From NCBI GenBank assembly GCA_947095585.1, contig OX352763.1:113129908-113193907 (forward strand): a stretch of DNA of 64,000 nt, read 5' to 3'. The DNA comes from Nephrocerus scutellatus (lineage: Eukaryota; Arthropoda; Insecta; Diptera; Pipunculidae). The translations under genes and the position numbers were made by a program. The notes under the pieces are model-generated. The model made no database searches. It was given only the letters and a program-made list of their open reading frames with translations, and was not told where the DNA came from. Positions 32,300-43,710 of this stretch are shown one piece after another (the stretch's first letter is position 1; every line of letters starts with the position of its first letter).

Positions 32300-34570
32300 G
32301 AAGAGTGAAGGACCTTAAAATGCCAGATTTCTTCAACTGGAACGTGAGTTTCTTCGATATATTTTGGACATACTGGCAGTGAGTGAAGTCAGCTGATTCG
32401 ATGCGGGAGAGTAACAATCCCCAACGTGTTACAATGTGCCACTCTACTCCGATAAACCCTCCGTGAATCTGGGGTGGGTCTGCTGCTAACGCCAACAGCA
32501 CGCAGAGGCCTAATTTCCTGGCTCCCACATGATGATAGGATCTTATCGGCCAGATTCCGGACTAGAGTACGGCGCGTTACGAACATACAGTGTTACGTCC
32601 CAACGAATCCCTCGACTGAGGATGAGATCAGCTAAGCGCTGTATTCAACGCAACGCCGAACGGAGATATATCCATCGTGATGGAGGACTTGAATGCCATG
32701 GTAGGCAAGGATAATAAAGGAGTCAGACATGTGATTGGGAAGCACTGCCTCGGCGAACGAAATGACAATAGTGAACGATTTGTTGATTTCTGCAACACCA
32801 ACCACCTTGCCATAGGAGGCACCAGGTTTGAGCATAACACCTGCCATAAAGTCAACTGGGTGTCAACTGAGAGGCAATCATCATCCAACCAAATCGACCA
32901 TGTGGCGATCAGCCGACGTTTTTAGAGCTGTCTTTTAGACGTTCGAAACAGATAAGGAGCCGACATGGGTATGGTACGGGATCATCACCTTATGGTAGCT
33001 ACTGTCCAGTTACGTACTGCATCAGTTCAAAGAATCCGCAATATCATCCGAATGCCTAGGTATAACATCGACCGGCTAAAGAACCCCTCAGTACTCAGTG
33101 AAAGCAATCAACAGCTCACTGCCGACAACCATTCAAGAACATTGGAAAGCTGTGAAAAATGTTTTCACATCTGGAACGGAAAGTATTGTTAGTAAGCCAG
33201 GTAAGGCACAGGATGTGGCTTACCAAGGATACCTGGAGGCGGATTGAAGAACGTAAGTTACTTAAAGCTCGTATTTAGATACCCCAGCAGCAGCGACGAT
33301 CGAGCTAGAGTCCCTGTTTCGAACGAAAATGAGAGAAGTAAGAAGAGCGTAGTGTAAGACGTCACAAACGTAATTATATTAACAACCTGGCCTCAGAAGC
33401 AGAGGAAGCAGCGAGTAAGTGCGATAGCAGAACCGTTTACAGAATCACCAAAGAGCTGACAGGTGGTCACCGCTTTAGCCAACATCCGGTGAAAGGCCTC
33501 GATAGTGCCTTACTCGTTTCAGATGAGGATCGGCTCAAGCGATGGAAGGAGCATTTCTTTACGGTCCTTAACCGAGTATTCGCCAACGATATGTACCCAA
33601 ATCAAACGGAGCTGTCGGAAGTAACAATTTCCCGAATTCGCACCTCAACTCCGAGTAAAGATGAGATCGCTACCGCGATCATCGCACTAAGGAACAACTA
33701 GTCGGTAGGACTCGATGCCGAGGTTTCCGCACTAGATCCTCCTGTGTCTACCACATCAACACCCTGCGGATCATTATTGAACAGTGCCTCGAATTCCGGT
33801 CACCACTACACCTGCTGTTTATCGATTTTTAGAAGGCGTTTGACAGTCTCAACAGACAGTTTATCTGGCTCGCCCTGCGCAGGAGAGGTATACCCGATAA
33901 ACTAATAGCTATTTTTAAAGTAACCTATGATGGCTCTAAATGTCATGTGCTGCATAAAAGGCAAGCTGTCAGAGGAATTCGAGATACTAAGTGGAGTACG
34001 ACAAGGTTGCATTCTGTCGCCGATACTCTTTTTGTTGGTGATTAGCTATGTGCTTCGTGCAGCTTTATCTATTGGAAACGGAGGAATTCATTGGACTCTT
34101 ACATCTAAACTCAAACATCTGGACTACGCTGACGACGTTTGTTTACGGAGGTGCACCAAATGACAACAAATGTTGAAAGGGAGGCAAATGTTGCGAGTTT
34201 GGAAGTACTGTCTTGACCGAAGGTGGAACCGAAGAGGACATTGTCGACCGAATCGGCAAAGCAAAATCAGTGTTTGGAATGATGTCCATGATATGGCGAA
34301 GCAATGCGATCAGGTTAAACACCAAGCTGCGACTTTTCCGTTCAAATGTTGAATCTGTGCTGTTGTATGGGTGCAGCACTTGGAAGGTGACCGCTACTAT
34401 CACAAAAATATTACAAACGTTCGTAAATAGGTGCCTAAGGAACATCGAACATTGAAACCAAATATGAGGCCATCTTGATTTTGGGAGAAATATTGGCCAA
34501 TAAAGCTGCAATTCCAAAAACCATACAAAACGTCAGACGCTAAAGATACATTGGTTTCTTTACGACTGAT
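32300..34570 (+). pseudogene. RTE-like non-LTR retrotransposon, endonuclease plus RT
   Basis: The longest RTE-like copy. APE endonuclease pieces run 32340-32995: LDILAVSEV, DRILSARF, then an open frame with EDLNAMVGKDNKG, LGERNDNSERFVDFCNTNHL, HKVNWVSTE and QIDHVAISRRF, and then GADMGMVRDHHLMVA. A linker has WKEHFFTVLNR (33540). The RT has HINTLRIIIEQ, LLFIDF, KAFDSLNRQFIW (33830), GVRQGCILSPILFLLVIS (33990) and an intact LDYADDVCL box (34118-34144). The thumb has SNVESVLLYGCSTWK (34340-34385). Stops and frameshifts lie at about 32690, 33245, 33700, 33830, 34160 and 34455. The C-terminal DNA-binding part is missing. Confidence 0.88.
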
Positions 34571-34879
34571 TTTGCTTTGATTGCTTTGGGCAATACACAA
34601 TCTAACTATTCTTTGCAGATCACCTTCCGCTTGGCCAATTTAGTTGCGGGCTTACAAAGGGCTTTACTCAACTTCCTTCTTAGTCCTAAAAAACAGCGAT
34701 TGGCAAGACTGATTGATCGTTTTATGATCGATATAGTTATCAGATCTTATCATAGGTAGACGAAGCCTCTAGCTACTTCAAAATCGCAGTTAACTGTTGT
34801 GATACTCTGGCCAAGACGTCGTTGTTTGCTGTCTCTTCTTTTTGAAAGCAAATACTTTATTGTTCAAATCCCATTTTTG
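34571..34879. other. No gene recognised
   Basis: Short spacer between two retrotransposon relics of opposite strand. No motif seen. Confidence 0.4.
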
Positions 34880-35160
34880 TCACTATAGCTCGTCGCTATA
34901 AAAGCGGCTTTAAAATCGTGAGGTAGTGTGTATAGATTTGTTCTACCTTAGTCTTCTGTCTTCTTCAAAACAGTGTAAATATTTGGTCGATAGTGGACTT
35001 TCCTGGCCTTAGGTCGAGTTGATAGTGGCCAGTCAGATTATTGATGAGTCGCTTTAGGCGTTCACACAATACGGAAGATAGGAGCTTGTATGCGATGCTA
35101 AGTCGACTAATTCCTCTACAGTTCGATCAGTTAAGTGGGTCGATCAAACAATACTGAGAA
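34880..35160 (-). pseudogene. RTE-like reverse transcriptase fragment
   Basis: The minus strand encodes RGISRLSIAYKLLSSVLCER, then LKRLINNLTGHYQ and GKSTIDQIFTL. These are the RT finger motifs (GIS-LS--YK--S--L--R and GKST-DQIF-L) of RTE-type elements. The frame stops soon after. No palm motifs follow, so this is a ~280-bp scrap. Confidence 0.75.
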
Positions 35161-36139
35161 TCCACCCATTAGCCATCCTTTCATTTGACCAAATTTATAT
35201 GATAAGCTGCTGTTTGTACTCTAGCAAGTCAAGTTTATAAAAACTCGGACTCGGTAGGCGATCAAAGCCGGCACTCATATTTATAGCGGTCATTCACAGA
35301 CATTAACTTAAATTAAAAACTCTGAAAATCTCGGGACCTGAAGCACCAGCAATGCGCAACTTTAAGTGTGTGCATCTCACGCTAAAAACTCAGATTAAAC
35401 TCAAAACTACATGCATTCATGTGACTTCCTTCCGACAGGATAATGCATTTCAATATAAATTCTTTTGAAAATTGGTATAAAAGTTGGTGCGAGTCGACAC
35501 GAGTGTATTAAATGCGTTCCATATCTTCCTCAGTAACCATTTCATAGTTTATAGAAGGTACACGCAGACAACTTTGCAGTGTCCTGTTCAGTTTACGTAT
35601 AAATTTGTTTCCATGAACGTGCACTAGAGCTTCACTTAAGGAAACAACTGACAGGGTACACCTTTGAAAGGTTGCCTTTTTAGGCTTGTGAATGTAATTA
35701 CATTTGAAAACTGCGAGTGTGTTTTTGTCTGTAATTGCGGTTTAAGGTTGGAAAGGCATTAACGAGAAAAACGAAGGCTTACAAGTGGAGCACACATTGT
35801 TCCTTGAAGTGTTTTAGAGGAAACGCCGTCACCACACCAAGCAACATAAAGAAAATAATAAAAGTTTGTAAGTGTTACGCATTGCAGAGAGATACATCCT
35901 TACAGTTACTGCGTGGATAGCAAGCAACAAAAATTTAAACTTAAATTACAATGCAAATGTGTTGTGCACTTAGTACACTCGTACATTAATGTACATTTAA
36001 GTCATAGTTAGTAGTGCAAATGATGGAACTATTCGTTGTTGATACACACTCGTTGAGTTGCAGTAATATTTTATCGTTAAGTAGTAGTGCAGTATGTCTC
36101 TACTTACATTAAAGCTAAGTTAGAGGTCTTTCAAATTTG
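35161..36139. other. No gene recognised
   Basis: Short frames only (e.g. 35735-35920). A repeated GTAGTGCA motif near 36010-36090 is the only regularity seen. Confidence 0.45.
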
Positions 36140-37525
36140 CCAGTGTATTATGGTTTGTGGTTGCTATTGTCCGGAAAACTGAAATTACTGTAGCAATTAA
36201 GTCCCTCAAGAAAAACAAAGCGGTTGGTATTGATGGCATCCCTGCCGAAATATTCCAAGAGGCGTCAAGCATATCGGCTAAAATACTACACCCGCTCATA
36301 AAGAGAGAGCGTATGCATATATATAGATACAGATAGCGTATGAACAATTTCCCCAGAAGCAGAAAAGAGGAATGATCGTACAGCTACAAAAAAAGAAAAT
36401 CTGATGTATTGTGGAAACTGAAGAGCTTATATGGGTTCTACCGGACGTAGTCAAGATAGAAGCTAGAATCATATTAGAACGCGTTAGGGAACATTTAGAT
36501 TCATCTCCCGACAGCGAGCAGGCTGGTTTTCGTTTTGGATCCTCTTGTATCGATCACATAAACACCTTATAGAAAAATGTGTCAAGTGTCCGCTAGATCT
36601 TCTATTTTTCGACTTCGAGATGGTTTCGACAGCTTGAATCGAGATGCTCTCTTGTTGGCGTTGGGCGCGAGAGGTATCCCATAAAAACTTATAGCTATTA
36701 TCAAAGCTACATACGTGGGAAGTAAGTGTCTCATCCTACACTTTGAAGTCCAAAGTGGAATACGTCAGGAGTGCATACTGTTACCGCTGTTATTTTTAGT
36801 GGTTATCAGCGATGTACTTTGTGAAGCATTATGAAGCAAGGTAATAATGGAATTCGATGGGCTATGACAATCTAAAACACCTCGACTACGCTGACGATGT
36901 TTGCCTTCTTTTACGTCGGAAAATATACCTTCATCTGATGGCCAAAAATCTATAAGCTGAATCAAACAAAGTGGGGTTTTATATAGACACGGTCAAAACA
37001 AATGAGTACTTCTAACTCAACAATGCTGAACTGGTAGTCAAGTCAGTTGAAAAACTTCTATACTTAGGAAGTGTAGTCTCAGCTGAACGCGGATGTTTGC
37101 AGCAAAATCGGGAAGACAAAATCTACGTTCGAAATGGTACCAAAAGTCTGAAGAAGCATTGTTCTCAGTTAAAGATCCAAGCTGCAACTGTTCCGCTACA
37201 AGATAAAATCAGTACTGTTGTATGGTTGCAGTAAAGTTGCAAACTTTCGTAAACAAATGTCTAAGAATCATCATGAAGATCTTTTAGCCCAATCTTATCT
37301 CCAACGCGACGAAAACTCCATTGCAAAATATGCCATGTAGTAGAATCCGCTCGCCACCCAGGTAGGCAGAAAAGCGGGACGCCCTAGGCAATCCTGGCGC
37401 AAGACAGTTGAGGAGGAATCAATCTATTTGGGAATGCAGCTCAAACGCGTTGCAAAACTCCGAACAAGATGGCGCGTAGGCTTTGTTGACGCCCTATGCC
37501 CATCGCTGGATAAAAGGATTAAATA
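36140..37525 (+). pseudogene. RTE-like non-LTR retrotransposon, RT to C-terminus
   Basis: The plus strand shows, in several frames, IKSLKKNKAVGIDGIPAEIF (36195), FDSLNRDALLLALGARGIP (36625), SGIRQECILLPLLFLVVISD (36755), an intact LDYADDVCLL box (36882-36911) and SVLLYGCS (37212). The C-terminal tail has GRPRQSW, EEESIYLGMQLKRVAKLRTR and WRVGFVDALCPSLDKRIK, ending at a TAA at about 37523. An AT-rich tail follows. Internal deletions and stops at about 36400, 36660, 36835 and 36955 disable it. The tail is of the same type as in the minus-strand copy at 46640. Confidence 0.85.
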
Positions 37526-37732
37526 AATGAATGCAATGATTACAAGAAAGCGGGACTTCTTTAGGTAATTTAGTTGCTCACTATTGTTCCTTAATAGCGA
37601 CCGCGGATACGATCGCAAACATCAGCCACGACGTTATGATACAATTTTACCCTTCCTCGACTTAGTGCATCCAACTGAAGGAAGATAATTAGTGTGATTC
37701 AAGTTCCAAAGAGGCTATCAGTAACCGGGAGG
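37526..37732. other. Spacer, no gene recognised
   Basis: About 200 bp between two RTE-like 3' ends of opposite strand. Confidence 0.4.
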
Positions 37733-37930
37733 TACAGCAGCATCATCATCATCATATTTGGCTCTACAACCGGGGTCCGGTCCTGTCCTCCCGCAAAAAA
37801 TCTCTGCACCGACTTTGAGCCGATGTCATCCAGTTTTGCATCCGTAAACTCTGGTCTACGCCATCTATCTAGCGAACTAGACGATGTGAGACTGCGCTTT
37901 GCCCTCACCTGTACTTGTAGAGTCAAATTC
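37733..37930 (-). pseudogene. RTE-like 3' terminus, strongly 5'-truncated
   Basis: The minus strand matches the last ~110 bp of the element at 28690, sharing ACTGGATGACATCGGCTC, GATTTTTTGCGGGAGG and GTTGTAGAGCCAAATATG, then (ATG)n. The (CAT)5-6 run at 37739-37757 is the 3' tail read on the plus strand. Confidence 0.8.
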
Positions 37931-37984
37931 TCTATGCTCTATGGTATGGATATACTTTTGTACTCGTACAGTTGACAAAGCTAC

Positions 37985-38679
37985 AAAAATCCGTTGGACT
38001 GTTGGAAAAATTCCTCTGGAATCTTCCCAAGTAGTCTGAAAAAACAGCATTTATCCAGCTTGTACGTTGTACCAAAAAAAAAGGTGAACCGTCAATTCTC
38101 TCTTCGTACCGACCGACGTAAACTCCTTAACGTCTGACAGTATGGTTTCCATGTGGGCTTAGTTCTACTGGTGATGGCTCATCTTAGCGAAGAATTGAAG
38201 CAGTCTATTCACCAATTTGGTAAAATCAAAGTTGGAATGCTATCTTGAAAAAACGCATGCTCATATGGGTTCGGTAAAAAACTGCTGCAATAGATTACAA
38301 GCTATACTTCCAACCATTCAGTCTGAGTTTTTTACAGCCTCAACTCCGGTATTCACCGCATAAATTTCGGTGTACCGCAGGGCTGTGTTTTGTCTCCTAC
38401 ACTCTTTCTTATTTTCATTACCGATCCTCTATCTGCTACTTCCAATAATTCTACACAATCATTTGTTGACGACAATACTTGCAGCTTCTGATACATGTTC
38501 CCAGGTAGCGTCTCTTTTTCTTCGCAAGTGGAACTTAAAAAAAACAACGTATGTTAATTACGTTAAATTTTAATCTTGACAGCATAACAAAGTGGAAAGA
38601 ACACAATATAATTGAATTTAACGCCTCTCAACCACAAATAACTTGCTTCGGGGAAACCGAAACACACGCAGTTCTCGGT
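37985..38679 (+). pseudogene. CR1-like reverse transcriptase fragment, cut by assembly gap
   Basis: Plus-strand RT pieces across frames: VRCTKKKGEPSILSSYRPT (about 38065), a QYGFHVG/STGD motif (38140-38175), an ISV-YR to FGVPQGCVLSPTLFLIFI segment (38365-38420), then SFVDDN (38460), where the YADD-type box has become FVDD. Several residues of the palm A motif are deleted between 38240 and 38300. The fragment runs into the N gap, so its 3' half is unknown. Confidence 0.75.
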
Positions 38680-38879
38680 NNNNNNNNNNNNNNNNNNNNN
38701 NNNNNNNNNNNNNNNNNNNNNNNNNNNNNNNNNNNNNNNNNNNNNNNNNNNNNNNNNNNNNNNNNNNNNNNNNNNNNNNNNNNNNNNNNNNNNNNNNNNN
38801 NNNNNNNNNNNNNNNNNNNNNNNNNNNNNNNNNNNNNNNNNNNNNNNNNNNNNNNNNNNNNNNNNNNNNNNNNNNNNNN
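38680..38879. other. Assembly gap, 200 N
   Basis: Exactly 200 consecutive N. The round number suggests a placeholder of unknown true length. Open frames crossing it are meaningless. Confidence 0.99.
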
Positions 38880-39213
38880 GCAATAAATCGCAGGCACTAC
38901 TAAGACTTATTGAGTAAGCTAATAGGAACATCATGTGCCCATGTGGGTTATGTAGTTAGGTATGTTTTTATATACAAAGGTTTATGCTTGCAATTGAGTT
39001 TCATTTACATAAAATTAGTTTTTTTCTGGGCGAAGCACCCATGGCTTCGCGTTACAAGAATCTGAATATTGCGAATTACCTAACAAAAGAGGATGCATTT
39101 TCCCAAATAATGGAGGTAATGTGTCTATGAGCTTGTGATTTTAATACCTTTGGATAGTGGCGATGAAAAAAAACAGAGCTTGGCAGACCATTCCATATAT
39201 ACGTGCTGTACGA

Positions 39214-39779
39214 CTAAAGAACGAATCTCTGATAGCAACTGTACGTCCGAATTATCTCATCAATATGAGAACGGAAATTTTGCTCCGAGTAGCACAATAT
39301 GCCGATGTCACAAAAATATTGCACGCGGGATATAAGTTGGCCGTGGAGACGGTCATGTCTGGGAGGGGGCTTGTCGCACTTACATGATAAGTTAATAGAT
39401 TGGCATTTGGTGATATTGAGCTCTAAGCAATTTTTAAGACACCAGGTCGAAAAACTGTCTTGGTCTTGTTGAAGGAGACAAGAGTCTGGTGGAGAAGAAA
39501 TCATAGGACGGGTAAGCTCGTAATCTCGAAAAACATTAAACGGAGGGGGAATAACTGCTGGTTCTTTATGTCGACGATTAGATTGATTTCAATCAGGTCA
39601 TATATATCGAGAGGGAGAGCGTGAGATTGGCGCAAAACATCACGGGTATTCGAGCGTAGGCCTCTTACGTTCTGGTAGTATAAGGTAAGAGGAGAGTTAT
39701 GATCGGGTGTTGCGGTGGGTGGTTGAAGTGCTGTCAATGGTGGAGGGTTAGAGACGAATAAATTTTTTTTGGTCAACAC
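39214..39779 (-). pseudogene. CR1/I-like non-LTR ORF2, endonuclease start joined to RT tail
   Basis: The minus strand begins with LTLYYQNVRGLRSNTRD and YDLIEINLIVD (39690-39560), the N-terminal motif of an APE endonuclease (YQNVRGLR, then a degenerate LTETWL). It jumps within about 100 bp to an RT tail, DSFSTWCLKNCLELNITKC (39450-39390), then HIDEIIRTYSC. Nearly the whole endonuclease and RT palm are deleted. The flank TGTCTGGGAGGGG near 39357 recurs at 52436, so both copies belong to one family. Confidence 0.75.
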
Positions 39780-41300
39780 GGCTCCGTTGGGGGTGTGAGA
39801 TTCTCTTTGAAAACGGCAAGGTCATCCGCGACTTTTTCGGGGGACATATTCAAAATCTCGTTGCACCTGATATAAATTTTCCCGATACTGGTAAGATCTG
39901 TAGGAAGACCCTTCTGCTGGATGGAAACTAGCACGCTAGTTTTGGTTTTACCCTCATACCAGATAGAGTCAGATTTGTCATGCAAATAAGCAAGAAAGAG
40001 ACATATATACTCGTATACCTTTTTTCTCTAAGCCTAGAGAATGGATATCGACATTCAATTGTGTCGATAGTTTGCTGAGTTAGTTTAACAGGGGTGGGAA
40101 GAAGGGGATCAAGAATAGGGGTATACGATAAATTATTTGAGAAGGAAGTTGTATTGGAAGTGGATTTGGATGAGGGATTGGATACGTCGTTAATTAATAT
40201 GGGAGCTAATGAAATTTGGGTATTCCAGTTCCAGTTTTGAGATTAAAATTAAGGAATGAATTGTTTGTATGGGCATATGTCGATGATAGTTGAGATGAGA
40301 CGCTGTTAGAGGCTGGGGTTAGATGATGATTTTGAGGCTGTCTGGGTGGGGATTTGATGGGTTTTGGAATTGGTTTATGTTTATGGAGGTGGTTAGATTA
40401 GTGTTGGTTTTGAGTAACATGACGTTTAGGTTTGATTGGTTTTTGAGCTGGTTAGGGTTTGCGGAGGAGGTTAATTTGAGGTAGGTTTTGAGATTTAATG
40501 GAGGATGCGAAATTAGGAAAGATATTGGTTTTCTGAGTCCAATTTGAGTCATATTTGGGAATGCAGTTAGAAATGGGTCGATTTATTATTTCGTTCCATT
40601 TCATCATTGTAATGCCGTCAATTTTAACTTCTTGATTAGATAAGAGACCGGGAGTATTTCACGGGCAGGAAGCTCTTAAAGCTCTTGGTTTTCGATTTGG
40701 CGCGAGCTAATGGCTGACATTGGATTTCAGTAATGAAGAAGTTACTGCTTGAAAATATTGCATACCCAGAAAGCATTAGCCTAGAAGGGATCACCACTTA
40801 GGAAGAATATAGCGGTATGGTGACTAATAAGGCCCCTATTAGTTGTTCTTTTTAGATAAATTGTTTAGGTCATTTAGTCTTTTAATACGATTGGTCCAGT
40901 CAATCGTTCTCCTAATTTTTTGAGAGTAGTGTACAGGAGAGAGAGCAGGAGAGGGTGTGTTATAAGAGGCGGCTCGGTTAGGTGATACGGTAATAATTTC
41001 GTCATAAATTGACATATTATTTATTGAGTATTGATGATGAGTTTGATTTGGAAAAACATCGACCTTACTAGATGGTATTTTTAGTTCTTCAGTAATTTCC
41101 CCGAGGCTGGAGTGGAAGTTATGGAAAGTTCCGCGTTGTTAGCGTTGGAGTTAAGGACTAATTCATTGATGAGCTCGGATAGATGAGTCAGGCAAATCAA
41201 ATTACTAATATCATTGTCTTTCTTTCTATCATCGTTTTTCAATCTCGAAAACGATTCATCAAATAAATGATGAATGTGCACATGTTATATGATTCCACAA
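39780..41300 (-). pseudogene. Possible ORF1 region of the CR1/I-like element
   Basis: Directly upstream, on the minus strand, of the ORF2 start. Open pieces at 39985-39773, 40552-40319 and 41281-41081 are rich in Asn, Ser, Pro and Thr, as ORF1 proteins of insect non-LTR elements often are. No CCHC zinc knuckle or RRM is visible. The assignment rests on position and composition only, so it may be unrelated sequence. Confidence 0.35.
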
Positions 41301-42199
41301 AATAAAGTTAAAAATATAATTCTGAACAAGAATCCGATCTACGTACATACGTGAGGAAATATTTTTCCAACTCTTACTATGCCTATATACAATTGCAACG
41401 TTCAATAAACAATTAACTGACCTTAATTTATTGTGGAAGAATTTTTCTCTGATTATTGGCTTTATCTCTTGACGTTAACGTTAAGGTAAATATACTACAA
41501 TCGAAATAAAAATAAATAATTTCAATGACAATAAACATAAACGAGAATATGTGACGTACTATTCATTGAATATTTTTTTAGTCCACTTGGATTATCATCC
41601 TCATCATCATCATCAACATCGTCATCATCGTAAATGAAATGGAAACACAATAACAATTCCTACTACCTCCAGGTGCGGTACCTTTGATGGCAGGTCAAGT
41701 AATATCTCTCATTCATTGGCAGCATCTGTATGATACTTGAATGACTTGAATAAAGCTGACGTTTCAATTTAAGATTGGTTTAAGGGGAGCGGCATTAAGA
41801 TATTGTGGAGAAAATACTGAAATCATTGACTTGACTCTGGTTCGAAGGGCCATTCAGAACCTTCTTCCGCTCTTGATTACCGCAGAGATTAAAAGTCTGT
41901 TTGGAACAGGAACACTCATATTTACTACTAATGGTCCTTGTTTTTTTTTCTCTATAAAACCAACTGGTACGTAGAATAACTAATGGGCTCATGTGAAGTT
42001 GCACAAAAACGAAATCGTTAGAGAAATTGCAAAAAAAATAAAAAAATAAGACAACAAATTTGTGTTCGTGGAGATTTAATGTTTCCTATGCTTCTTCTCT
42101 GCATTAATCCGTTTAGTATTATGGTTACTTTTCAGTTGACTCATTATTCTAACCCTCTACATTTCCATACAGAGCCAGGTAATTCACAAAGAAAACTTT
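41301..42199. other. No gene recognised; TCATCA microsatellite
   Basis: AT-rich sequence. An imperfect (CAT)n tract lies at 41591-41632. No other feature seen. Confidence 0.5.
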
Positions 42200-43045
42200 A
42201 GGAGGTATAATTCTACTTCTCAATAATTTTTGTGTCTACTTAACATAGAGCAGAACCTGTTGGTGCCTATTTCAAGATATCTCAGGTCTATTTTGTCTAC
42301 TACTACTACTACTTTAAAATTGAAATTGTCGCATATTATATCAGCACTTGATACGTACCAAGGTGCGTTAACTATATTCCGGAGGACTATGGATTTTTCC
42401 CGTTGAATGATTGTCTATTTTGAATTCATTGATGTTCCCTATATTTGCACTCCGTAGGTCCAACTTGGTTTGATAATTATCTTGAAAAGTAAGATTTTGT
42501 TGTAAAAAAGATATCCTGGATCATTTTCCTATAAGCCAATAGAGCCAATAGCAATTTGACTTTAATCTGGTTTCGTTTTATGCAACATGTAGTATTTCCA
42601 GGTCAATTTACTGTCCAGATATGTATTCCTAAGTAGTTTGCTTGTTTATCAAATTTAGTACTTTTATTGATTATAGTAATTGGTAAGGTGTAAAGTATAT
42701 CGACTTCTCGTCGTGAATAAACTTGGCCTGATTTGTATTCGATAATTGTAATATACCATTTTTTTTATCCATTCAGTTGTCTTCGGAATTATAGGTTGTA
42801 GTTTGTTAATTGCTATGGGATGTCAAGAGGATAGAGTCATTTGTGAAAGTTGCTATCATAGATTGTCGATCTTCTATGGTCGGGATTTCGGCTGTGTAGG
42901 GGAGATATAGAATCGGTCCGAGCACGCTTCCTTGGGGCACACCAGTTTTTTTATGTTTAGTAAAGGAGAGCATTCAGTCTGTTTAACGTAAAAGAATCGC
43001 TCACTTAGGTAGCTCTCCAAAATTGGGAAGGCTTTAGGTGGTATA
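42200..43045 (-). pseudogene. Jockey-clade reverse transcriptase, 3' half
   Basis: Minus strand from 43045: AFPILESYLSERFFYVK, then after a frameshift TGVPQGSVLGPILYLLYTAE (42945-42890). The catalytic FADD box reads FTND (about 42845). Later pieces are YLDSKLTWKYYM (about 42620), KPSWTYGVQI (42450) and VLRNIVNAPWYVS (42385), the usual Jockey tail order. A (CTA)n tract interrupts at 42297-42312, and the end is indistinct near 42210. Multiple stops are present. The junction at 43045 with the LOA-like 3' UTR is sharp. Confidence 0.85.
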
Positions 43046-43500
43046 TAGGTAGTTATATAGGAGAAAACCATACCAGAGCACTCAGATCGTCCATTCAAAT
43101 GTTTTCGTTACTCTAAGATAGCGAAGGACTTGATCTAGTTTCAACGACCGAAGTTTTTCAATCGCTTTTATATCCCTTCCAAAAACGTGCATCCGTAGCC
43201 TGGAAAAAGCAGGACAGCTACAACGAGAAATGTGTAGTTGTTTCTTCTTCCTCCAGGCAAGGCTTACATATTGGATCCAATACAATGGATCCAACTTGAA
43301 CATATGACTTCCACTCGGGTTATGTGCTGTAAGTAAACCAACCATGCGTCGACAGTTCCTTCAGGGTATTCCCAAAATGAACTTAGCGGTGTTTTTGTTT
43401 GGCCTATCCACAAAGTGCTTGGTAGTTCTACATGTATTTATGGAGGGCCAACGTTGTTCCTGTTCGGCACAACCGTACAACCGGTTTGACTACATTTTTG
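43046..43500 (-). pseudogene. LOA-like retrotransposon 3' end, copy 2
   Basis: The minus strand matches 5740-6235: KFILGIP (about 43370), MVGLLTAHNPSGSHMF (43345), a Cys-rich knuckle segment now reading RCSCPAFSRL, then KLRSLKLDQVLRYLRVTKTF and a stop at about 43080. The short 3' UTR shares GAGTGCTCTGGT and GTTTTCTCC with the first copy. It is 5'-truncated and has one frameshift near 43250. Confidence 0.85.
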
Positions 43501-43539
43501 ACCAGTACATAATGATTTAAACTTATAGTCGGTGATATT

Positions 43540-43683
43540 TAAAATAATCTAATTAATCTTACCGCCTAAAAATATGCTTAATTCAAATGCATTGCCTATT
43601 TTTAGTATGCAGTATGTACATTGCGATTTATCTTAGGGTTCGGATTCCATTATCTGCTCTACTAACTACTTTTCGTAACAATA
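43540..43683 (+). mobile_element. LTR-B 3' fragment, copy 2
   Basis: About 140 bp aligning with the minus strand of 8165-8308, ending ACTTTTCGTAACA. Here TAATCTAA sits inside continuous sequence (TTTAAAATAATCTAATTAATC), giving the state without the Helitron-like insertion. Confidence 0.6.
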
Positions 43684-43710
43684 TAATTACTGTTATCATT
43701 TATAAAGGGT

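Noticed and set aside
38551..38934. Open frames across the run of N
   Set aside because: They exist only because unknown bases cannot contain stops.
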